DNA from: Candidatus Thorarchaeota archaeon
GTDB taxonomy: Archaea > Asgardarchaeota > Thorarchaeia > Thorarchaeales > Thorarchaeaceae
Reading direction: 5' to 3'
Length of the DNA: 10,912 nucleotides
Assembly (NCBI GenBank): GCA_029855925.1
Contig: JAGSHP010000199.1
Span: 1-10,912, forward strand
Part shown: positions 5,742-10,912 of the stretch, one piece after another
Position numbering within the stretch: the first letter of the stretch is position 1
How the letters are laid out: every line of letters begins with the position of its first letter
Made by a program: the position numbers and the translations under genes
The notes under the pieces: generated by a model
Told to the model about the DNA's origin: nothing
Databases searched by the model: none
What the model saw: the letters and a program-made list of their open reading frames with translations, nothing else

Positions 5742-7115
5742 ATGATTGGCGTGGAACTCCCCTTGCTCCGAGCAATAGCCGATGGCTCAACAGAGGCCAT
5801 TGTGGTCGTCAATGACAAGAAGAAGATAGAGTATGTTAATGGTCAGTTCTGTGTTCTATTCGGTTATCGGTCGGACAAGATATTGGGCAATTCGCTTGAT
5901 TCTGTGCCGAACTTGGCTCTTGTAGCCAAGCGAATCGAAAATGACCTCAACGCTCTCAGGGAGTTTCCATCAAGATCGACCTTTACCCTATCGGGTGACG
6001 AGCTCTCAATTTCGGAGTCCTGTTCTATTCACATAGACTATGTCACTATTGACGGGTCTCTCCATTGCATTACCCGTTTCAGCCCAGAGTCATATGGTTA
6101 TGTGTCACTGTTGCCATCCGAACTGGATCCCACGTGGATCATTGAGAGTCTTTTGGATGGCGTTGCGATTGTGGACGAAAAAGGGCACTTTACCTATGTG
6201 AATCCAGCATTCTGCCAGATGATTAATCGGTCGAGCAAGGATCTTATCGGCAAGAGATGGGTTGACTTCACATCCCTGCCCGACGAAGACATAGTATATG
6301 AAAAGGTCGCACTGCGTCGGATTGGGGAGGCTGAGCGCTACGAGGTCGAATGGAAGCTGCCCGACGACTCGCTCCTGCCCACCTATGTGTCTGCCGCACC
6401 CTTCCATGACAAGGCTGGTTCATTCAAGGGGTCCATCTCTGTCATCACGGACATTACTGAGCTCAAAGATCATGAGAACGCGCTAAAGTTCTACATCAGT
6501 CTCTTGACCCATGATATTCCCAACCAGTTACAAGTTGTTCTGACCGCAGCTGGTCTGATTGACACTGACCTCCCCCCATCCTACGTTGAGGAGGCCCGAG
6601 TCACAATCACAGAGGCTGTCGAACGTTGCAACCGCCTCATAGTAAAGGTCAGACGAGCCGCGAAGATGAGAGACCTGCCAATTCGAGAGATGAACCTCTC
6701 GGAAGTTCTCCGTGAAAAGATACGCGCTGTAGAGCGGGTCTATCAGGCGAAGGTCCATCTTGACAATTTTGATGAGTCTGTGATGATTCGGGCTAACACG
6801 TTGCTGGGTGAGTTGCTGTGGAATCTTCTGGAAAACGCGGCGCGCCATAATCCAAAACCTAACCGTCACATCTGGGTCCGCGGAAAGCCAGAGAATGAAT
6901 ACTTCTCAATCTCAATTGAGGACAATGGTCCTGGCATCAGTGATGCAAAGAAAGAGATACTCTTCGATGTCACACGACGTACAGGTGGTGTGGGTCTGAC
7001 ACTCGTTGATCGCATGATCAAAGAATGCGGTGGTTGGATTGAAGTACATGACCGTGTTGAAGGACGGCCTGACCAGGGCTCAAAGTTCATACTCTATTTT
7101 CCACTGGCAGAATAG
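5742..7115 (+). CDS. Cytosolic two-PAS sensor histidine kinase
   Basis: 457 residues from the ATG at 5742, which has AGGTG close upstream (5734-5738); a TTG at 5730 is also in frame. Residues 8-110 form a first PAS domain (AIVVVNDKKKIEYVNGQF). Residues 130-243 form a second with a PAC-like end (GVAIVDEKGHFTYVNPAF, then ISVITDITE). The phospho-acceptor region has LLTHDIPNQLQ with His257. The ATPase domain has an N box LWNLLENAARHN, DNGPGIS (394 onward), GGVGLTLV (415 onward) and a GSKFILYFPL end. No signal peptide or membrane segment is seen, so it should sense an internal cue, perhaps redox or a small ligand. No response regulator is encoded in the window, so it is an orphan here. It converges with the small gene ending at 7139. 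Confidence 0.93.
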   Translation: MIGVELPLLRAIADGSTEAIVVVNDKKKIEYVNGQFCVLFGYRSDKILGNSLDSVPNLALVAKRIENDLNALREFPSRSTFTLSGDELSISESCSIHIDYVTIDGSLHCITRFSPESYGYVSLLPSELDPTWIIESLLDGVAIVDEKGHFTYVNPAFCQMINRSSKDLIGKRWVDFTSLPDEDIVYEKVALRRIGEAERYEVEWKLPDDSLLPTYVSAAPFHDKAGSFKGSISVITDITELKDHENALKFYISLLTHDIPNQLQVVLTAAGLIDTDLPPSYVEEARVTITEAVERCNRLIVKVRRAAKMRDLPIREMNLSEVLREKIRAVERVYQAKVHLDNFDESVMIRANTLLGELLWNLLENAARHNPKPNRHIWVRGKPENEYFSISIEDNGPGISDAKKEILFDVTRRTGGVGLTLVDRMIKECGGWIEVHDRVEGRPDQGSKFILYFPLAE

Positions 7116-7138
7116 ACGTAGTTGACAAGTACGACAGT

Positions 7139-7414
7139 CTAGTTCCGTTGAGCAAACAGGTTTTCAATCCTTCTGAACAAACCGTCATAGAACTTCTTCT
7201 TCGGAATCTTATTTATTTTAAAGAAGTTTGTGTCAATTCGGTATAGGCTTCTTCTGATTCTTCTAAAATCATTGACGCCGCGTTCTATTAGATATCGCTC
7301 CAGTACATTAGTGACCTCCTCTGGAAAGTCATCAATATACTGACATTTGCTAATCTGAATGTGGAACAATGTACTTCGTAGAAGGTCGTCCCTACTAATA
7401 CTTTCTACTGACAT
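7139..7414 (-). CDS. Small protein of unknown function
   Basis: 91 residues from the ATG at 7412-7414. I do not recognise the family. The chain is highly charged, begins MSVESISRDDLL, and is rich in Arg, Lys, Phe and Ile. It has several predicted helices (EEVTNVLERYLIERG; DFRRIRRSLYRI) and ends FRRIENLFAQRN. There is one cysteine and no membrane segment or signal peptide. The base composition is more AT-rich than its neighbours. It is convergent with the kinase gene (23 bases apart) and divergent from the nrdG-like gene. TATA-like sequence lies at a suitable distance upstream, but no good SD precedes the ATG. The regular protein-like composition, and the lack of a competing opposite-strand frame, favour a real gene. 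A nucleic-acid-binding or helical adaptor role is only speculation. Confidence 0.55.
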   Translation of the reverse strand: MSVESISRDDLLRSTLFHIQISKCQYIDDFPEEVTNVLERYLIERGVNDFRRIRRSLYRIDTNFFKINKIPKKKFYDGLFRRIENLFAQRN

Positions 7415-7447
7415 CTTGTGGTCCCCAATAGGACATATTCATTGTCA

Positions 7448-7463
7448 GATTAAAAGGTTATAG
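7448..7463 (-). promoter_or_regulatory. TATA-like sequence upstream of the small unknown gene
   Basis: On the minus strand the stretch reads CCTATAACC followed by TTTTAATC. Either could be a TATA box with a start near 7427-7434, giving a leader of 13-20 bases. Confidence 0.35.
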
Positions 7464-7512
7464 GAAAAGTGCTCGCCTATGATCTTGAGTCACTCGTCAT
7501 CTTATGAGATGC

Positions 7513-7521
7513 ACATATATT
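7513..7521 (+). promoter_or_regulatory. TATA box of the nrdG-like gene
   Basis: ACATATATT is centred about 26 bases before 7544, which would leave a leader of about nine bases. GGTG lies five bases ahead of the ATG at 7553. That SD would sit at the very 5' end of the transcript, so the exact start may be slightly upstream. Confidence 0.4.
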
Positions 7522-7552
7522 CGACATTGGTTCACAAAGGTCTGGTGTTGAG

Positions 7553-8248
7553 ATGCGGATAGCTTCAATCATTGACATAAGCCTCGTTGATGTCCCAAGC
7601 ATCCCAGTGACTGTGATCTTCACTGGTGGTTGCAACTTCAACTGTCCCTATTGTCAAAATGCCTCCCTAATACCCTTGGATTCTGGATCAGAGCGGGAGA
7701 TAGCCGAGGTCGTACGCGAGACACGGGACTATCTGTCAGATGGGTATTGCATAACTGGTGGCGAACCAACCATCCATAGAGCCCTCCCCGAACTATTGAA
7801 GGCGCTCCGTGCGACGGGTACGAGTCACATAAATCTCAACACGCAAGGATCTGTGCCGTCCGTTTTAGAGACGTGCATACCTTTCCTCGACTCGGTATGG
7901 TTTGACATGAAGGCTGCGCCTGAGAGATATCAGGAAGTTACCCAGTCCAAGTCAGATCCTTGGCCACGGGTGCGCAAGAGCTTTGAACTACTACTCGACT
8001 CGGAAGTCAAACTCTGGCCACGCACTACCTATGTTGGAAATCTAATTACGCCATCAGACATCCAAAGGATATTTGAGTTCTTCAGCGAGGTCGGTTTTCA
8101 AGGGCCATACCACATTCAAAACTACATCCCATCTGAGGGAGTTCGTTCGGAATATGCTTCGGCTCTCACCACTGCAGATCGCTCAGAGGTCGAGGCTGCA
8201 ATTGTCAATTCTCCCCCTGGAATAACAGTGCACTTGGATTGGCGCTGA
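7553..8248 (+). CDS. nrdG: Radical SAM activating enzyme, NrdG2-type (anaerobic RNR activase)
   Basis: 231 residues. The radical SAM signature is CNFNCPYC (Cys27, Cys31, Cys34), which binds a [4Fe-4S] cluster. It is followed by CITGGEPTIH (GGEP at 69-72), which binds the SAM amino group, and INLNTQGS. The N-terminus, with SLVDVPSIPVTVIFTGGC, is typical of pyruvate-formate-lyase/NrdG-type activases. The NrdG2 subgroup makes the glycyl radical on NrdD using a 5'-deoxyadenosyl radical. The nrdD tail at the start of this window supports that assignment, although the genes are 7.4 kb apart with unrelated genes between. Other members of this branch activate different glycyl-radical enzymes. Length fits the family. 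T5 at 8312-8316 may end its transcript, just before the psmA start. Confidence 0.82.
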   Translation: MRIASIIDISLVDVPSIPVTVIFTGGCNFNCPYCQNASLIPLDSGSEREIAEVVRETRDYLSDGYCITGGEPTIHRALPELLKALRATGTSHINLNTQGSVPSVLETCIPFLDSVWFDMKAAPERYQEVTQSKSDPWPRVRKSFELLLDSEVKLWPRTTYVGNLITPSDIQRIFEFFSEVGFQGPYHIQNYIPSEGVRSEYASALTTADRSEVEAAIVNSPPGITVHLDWR

Positions 8249-8288
8249 TGCGGCAGCCATGCATTTGCAAGATTTCCCACAGACAAGC

Positions 8289-8296
8289 TTTTAAAA
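8289..8296 (+). promoter_or_regulatory. TATA box of psmA
   Basis: TTTTAAAA sits inside the 12-base palindrome GCTTTTAAAAGC (8287-8298). A start near 8318 would give a leader of about 48 bases. The symmetry may simply reflect a strong TATA box. Confidence 0.5.
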
Positions 8297-8326
8297 GCCA
8301 CAACCATGACCTCTTTTTAGTAAAAA

Positions 8327-8341
8327 CCAGTTAACGACTGG
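8327..8341 (+). other. Small hairpin in the psmA leader
   Basis: CCAGT and ACTGG form a perfect 5-base stem with a 5-base loop, between the predicted transcript start and the ATG at 8366. It may be chance. Its end is followed by two GGAG copies, the only SD-like sequence here. Confidence 0.25.
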
Positions 8342-8365
8342 GAGCTTCTGGAGCGTAATAGAGCA

Positions 8366-9109
8366 ATGTTTCGCACGCAAAGCATGGAATATGACAGAGC
8401 TATTACAGTATTCTCCCCAGAGGGACGACTATATCAGGTCGAGTATGCAACTGAGGCGGTACGTCATGGACCTCTGGCTGTTGGCGTGAAGGCCGTGGAC
8501 GGTGTTGTTCTTGCAGGTGAAAAGCGTGCACCCCATCCTCTTGTTGATGTTGATACCCTCAAGAAGATTCTACTCATTGATGACCATGTAGGTACAGCTA
8601 TTGCTGGTCTTCATGCAGACGCTCGGAAGCTTATCGATAATGCGCGAGTTCAAGCCCAGATCAACCGACTGAGCTATGACGAACCGATCTCCATTCGTTC
8701 ACTCGTTGTTGATATCTGCGACATCAAGCAGCAATATACACAGTTTGGCGGTGTTCGTCCATTTGGTGTATCACTTCTTGTGGGCGGCATAGATGATGGC
8801 GGTCCGCAACTATTCACCACTGACCCCTCAGGCTCATTCTGGGGCTGGAAGGCCACAGCAATTGGCAAAGAGTCTGATGCAGTCCGTGACTTCTTCAATG
8901 ACGAATACAAGGACGGAATCACACTTGACGACGCAATAAAACTGGCACTGAGAGGTCTGCTGAAGTCGCTTGAGGACAAGGCTGACGTCGATGTCAGTGA
9001 GAAGGCAAAGCTCGTAGAGATTGGTACAATTGATACGACCAAGAAAGTGTTCCGTATCCTATCGCACGAGGAGACCAAGGCACATCTCGAGTCAGTACTG
9101 GCTGCATAG
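8366..9109 (+). CDS. psmA: Archaeal 20S proteasome alpha subunit
   Basis: 247 residues. The N-terminal alpha signature is intact: YDRAITVFSPEGRLYQVEYA at 9-28, forming the gate helix region. Further family landmarks are the TLKKILLIDD strand with Lys67, equivalent to the pocket lysine that binds the HbYX tails of PAN-type ATPases; GLHADARKLIDNAR; and QQYTQFGGVRPFGVSLL. Seven alpha subunits form each outer ring of the barrel, gating entry to the beta-subunit active sites, and alpha subunits themselves are not catalytic. Length is normal for archaea. ATG 8366 is chosen; an ATG at 8384 would trim six residues. The SD is weak (GGAG about 13 bases upstream). No beta subunit or regulatory ATPase is encoded nearby. 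The gene ends at a convergent hairpin shared with the RimK-type gene. Confidence 0.96.
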   Translation: MFRTQSMEYDRAITVFSPEGRLYQVEYATEAVRHGPLAVGVKAVDGVVLAGEKRAPHPLVDVDTLKKILLIDDHVGTAIAGLHADARKLIDNARVQAQINRLSYDEPISIRSLVVDICDIKQQYTQFGGVRPFGVSLLVGGIDDGGPQLFTTDPSGSFWGWKATAIGKESDAVRDFFNDEYKDGITLDDAIKLALRGLLKSLEDKADVDVSEKAKLVEIGTIDTTKKVFRILSHEETKAHLESVLAA

Positions 9110-9120
9110 AACAGAGTCTG

Positions 9121-9140
9121 TAGAGCACTAATGTGCTCTA
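9121..9140. terminator. Perfect hairpin between convergent psmA and RimK-type genes
   Basis: TAGAGCAC and GTGCTCTA form an uninterrupted 8-base stem with a TAAT loop, 12 bases after the psmA stop. On the plus strand it is followed by pyrimidine- and T-rich sequence (TCTTCTACTTTTCTC), favouring termination of psmA transcripts. The stem includes the stop codon of the minus-strand gene. Confidence 0.55.
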
Positions 9141-10025
9141 TCTTCTACTTTTCTCAATCAACTGATCAACTATCATGCTGGCTATGTCAATGCCTGTCAC
9201 TCTTGACAGGGCACTCCATGAAGGTGCAGCATTAGCCTCAATGACGCATGGTCCATCCTTCGACTCGATGATATCCACTCCGGTGTAGTCGAGCCCCATG
9301 ACCTCCGCAGTCTTAATGGCGCACTCCTCATATTCCTTGCTCAGCGTGGTGAGTTCCGCTCGACCGCCACCATGAACGTTGGTCCTCCATTCTCCCTCGA
9401 CCCCCTCTGGGAGATAGCGATACATTGCCCCTACAAGTTGGTCGCCAATGACGAAGGCTCGAATATCCCGATTTGGTTTCTCAACTAACTCTTGAATGTA
9501 GAGCACCTGTCCCAACTGATGAATGAACTTCATTGCTCGATACGTGAGCTCCTTGTGTTCTGCGTGGATAGCACCCAGTCCACGAGAGCCGATGAGCGGT
9601 TTTATGATGACATCTCCCACTTCATCAACGAAGTCGACAGCCGCCTCAAGATTCTCTCCAATATACGTGCGTGGTACGCGGATTCCTGCCCTGTGCAGAG
9701 CCGTCAGGGTGGCATACTTGTCCTTTGCGCGGCGGAACGAGTAGGCTGGGTTCATCACATATATTCCAGCCATCTCAAAGTGTTCCAGCAGACTGATTCT
9801 GTAAGTGATCTGGTCACTGTTTCCGAAGCCGACAGTTCGAACAATGAGGCCAGCCATGTCCGAGATGTCCTCATCTTCAAGGTGAATGAATCTGCTGGGA
9901 ATCTGTGCAGCAACATCCGGCAGACGAATGGGTTTCACATCATGGCCCTTCGCCTTCATTGCCTCGATGAGGCTTCTTGTCGCCCAGTTGTTCACATTTT
10001 CGTGATAGGAAATTCCCAAGAGCAT
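9138..10025 (-). CDS. RimK-type ATP-grasp ligase (alpha-L-glutamate ligase family)
   Basis: 295 residues from the ATG at 10023-10025, preceded by AGAGGA about ten bases upstream. The frame stays open to an ATG at 10148, but the extra 41 residues match no RimK N-terminus and overlap a TATA box. The ATP-grasp layout is complete. An N-terminal Rossmann-like part begins LLGISYHENVNNWAT. Then come DKYAT with Lys103, IIKPLIGSRGLGA with Lys142, QELV, NRDIRAFVIG, WRTNVHGGG, and the metal-binding pair Asp251 (GVDII) and Glu263-x-Asn265 (VIEANAAPSW). Such enzymes join an amino acid, often glutamate, to a carboxylate through an acyl phosphate. Archaeal relatives include the tetrahydromethanopterin ligase MptN, the F420 ligase CofF and LysX; I cannot choose among them from this context. 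Confidence 0.88.
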   Translation of the reverse strand: MLLGISYHENVNNWATRSLIEAMKAKGHDVKPIRLPDVAAQIPSRFIHLEDEDISDMAGLIVRTVGFGNSDQITYRISLLEHFEMAGIYVMNPAYSFRRAKDKYATLTALHRAGIRVPRTYIGENLEAAVDFVDEVGDVIIKPLIGSRGLGAIHAEHKELTYRAMKFIHQLGQVLYIQELVEKPNRDIRAFVIGDQLVGAMYRYLPEGVEGEWRTNVHGGGRAELTTLSKEYEECAIKTAEVMGLDYTGVDIIESKDGPCVIEANAAPSWSALSRVTGIDIASMIVDQLIEKSRR

Positions 10026-10127
10026 CTGTATAGTTCCTCTGTCTTCTTTCAACGCTCGGTATTGATACGCATGACCACGGCGGATGTCTTGATCAATTCG
10101 TAAGAACCATGCTATCGCCTGTGATTT

Positions 10128-10138
10128 GATATATAAGG
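10128..10138 (-). promoter_or_regulatory. TATA box of the RimK-type gene
   Basis: The minus strand reads CCTTATATATC. A start near 10107 would lie downstream of the far-upstream ATG at 10148, which supports translation starting at 10025 after a leader of about 80 bases. Confidence 0.5.
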
Positions 10139-10231
10139 TGAACGACATGGATATGGCGGAGGAGGTCTGTAGGTCCCACTCTTCCTCCTTAGACTTGTGC
10201 GTAAGTTCTCCTTCTTAGTAGGCACGCAAGG

Positions 10232-10906
10232 TCACTTGGAAAAATGCCCCTCAATTGAGACTATCGTGTCCTCATACAACGGCAGGTCTACGATGAATGA
10301 GTTCAGTTTGAACACGGGAACAACTGGCACCCCATCATGAAACGTCAGGTCTTCAACCAACCAGGTGACAAGAACCGGGAATATGTGATAGGTCCCGCTC
10401 TCGAGTGAGAGCTTCCTGTCGAGCCTCTCCAATTCCTCTGAGAGCTCAACTGCCCGCTGCTTCTGTCTCTCCGCAGCGCCTCTGAGTGCTGATGCCTTGC
10501 CCCCGCGAATGTTCCACATCTTTGCATCTATTGCAACAATCATGCGAGACCGTACTCCGATGACATCAATCTCCATCCCTCTAACTGAGGAGTCGCCCCT
10601 TCGTCGAAAACTCTCAACACATCTGAACTCATTCTCGTTCAGTATTGCAGCCACGAGACCCTCAAAGTCCTTCCATGTCAAGTTGTTGACGGTCCTCTCT
10701 ATGCTGCCCCCCTTTGACACAATGGCTATTGCAATCTCTATTCGCTTTTCTCTTCCAACCTGATACTGGCCTGGGGCACTCTGTCTTATCGCAAGATCCT
10801 CTAGGGCGTCAACCACTCTTGTAGGTGGATTGTTGATTGTGCCATCATTGCGACTGAGCCTTAGAATCTCATGCAGTATAGATATATCACCAGACATCAA
10901 TATCAT
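10232..10906 (-). CDS. PD-(D/E)XK (Mrr/Holliday-junction-resolvase-like) nuclease-fold protein
   Basis: 224 residues from the ATG at 10904-10906. The frame is open to the window edge, so an upstream start is possible. Residues 1-75 look like a helical, perhaps winged-helix, region. From about 76 the sequence LTWKDFEGLVAAIL, with Glu82, begins a restriction-endonuclease-like core. Then come MEIDVIG (Glu112, Asp114), a beta strand, and IDAKMW (Asp127, Lys129), giving the E-D-DxK pattern of Mrr-type nucleases. A charged helical stretch (142-168, AERQKQRAVELSEELERLDRK) follows, then strands ending VPVVPVFKLNSFI. The fold's known roles are DNA cleavage in restriction and repair. No methyltransferase or specificity gene is next to it, so it may be a housekeeping archaeal nuclease. 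A minus-strand TATA-like ATATATC lies within the first codons, so the start is uncertain. Confidence 0.75.
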   Translation of the reverse strand: MILMSGDISILHEILRLSRNDGTINNPPTRVVDALEDLAIRQSAPGQYQVGREKRIEIAIAIVSKGGSIERTVNNLTWKDFEGLVAAILNENEFRCVESFRRRGDSSVRGMEIDVIGVRSRMIVAIDAKMWNIRGGKASALRGAAERQKQRAVELSEELERLDRKLSLESGTYHIFPVLVTWLVEDLTFHDGVPVVPVFKLNSFIVDLPLYEDTIVSIEGHFSK

Positions 10907-10912
10907 GTGAGA

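Noticed and set aside
7113..7141. Interrupted dyad (TAGA...TCTA with inner CGTA/TACG) between the kinase and the small unknown gene
   Set aside because: Two 4-base stems separated by a bulge are too weak, and no T-tract follows, so it was not called a terminator.
8674..9078. 134-residue minus-strand open frame inside psmA
   Set aside because: It is antisense to conserved psmA sequence, and its Ser-rich, repetitive translation is typical of a shadow frame.
9492..10103. 203-residue plus-strand open frame
   Set aside because: It is fully antisense to the RimK-type gene, whose ATP-grasp motifs are complete. The translation is rich in Ser and Cys and looks like no protein family.
10158..10188. 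GGAGGA/TCCTCC inverted repeat downstream of the nuclease-like gene
   Set aside because: It is only six bases with a 19-base spacer in purine/pyrimidine-biased sequence, and no T-run follows on the minus strand.
1..10912. CRISPR arrays, tRNA or rRNA genes, insertion sequences and phage genes
   Set aside because: No regularly spaced repeats, tRNA-like folds, transposase or integrase motifs were seen on either strand.

Overview
The window looks archaeal. It encodes a 20S proteasome alpha subunit, a RimK-type ATP-grasp ligase, an NrdD/NrdG-type anaerobic ribonucleotide reductase pair and several winged-helix regulators. Most upstream regions carry TATA boxes 20-30 bases ahead of plausible transcript starts, and many starts use an AGGTG-type Shine-Dalgarno (SD). 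An uncultured lineage such as an Asgard archaeon would fit, but that is a guess. The anaerobic class III RNR and the sulfur genes suggest anaerobic life.

Layout. Bases 1-138 (+) are the 3' end of nrdD, including its glycyl-radical site. A small winged-helix gene (233-520, -) and a tandem-HTH, Lrp-like regulator (747-1841, +) diverge from a control region containing nested dyads around a palindromic TATA box. Bases 1857-4425 (-) are a tight four-gene operon read tusA, dsrE-like, iscS-like, nifU-like. Divergent from it are a histone-deacetylase-family amidohydrolase (4586-5665, +) and a cytosolic two-PAS histidine kinase (5742-7115, +). A small unknown gene (7139-7414, -) follows, then a radical SAM NrdG-type activase (7553-8248, +) and psmA (8366-9109, +). 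A RimK-type ligase (9138-10025, -) converges on psmA over a perfect hairpin. A PD-(D/E)XK nuclease-like gene (10232-10906, -) closes the window.

The sulfur operon is the most interesting part. The iscS-like protein keeps the persulfide cysteine loop but has Asp where the PLP-binding lysine should be, as I recall for Archaeoglobus fulgidus IscS. The nifU-like protein is an intact IscU scaffold fused to what reads as the NADPH domain of a thioredoxin reductase. In that domain the redox CATC motif has become RATN, and the dinucleotide-binding glycines and HRR motif are lost. With TusA and a DsrE-like sulfur carrier encoded just upstream, this suggests Fe-S assembly fed by a persulfide relay or sulfide rather than by PLP-dependent cysteine desulfuration. 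All three internal junctions overlap a stop codon with the next gene's SD, suggesting coupled translation.

No rRNA, tRNA, CRISPR array, insertion sequence or integrase was recognised. No gene-free stretch exceeds 300 bases.
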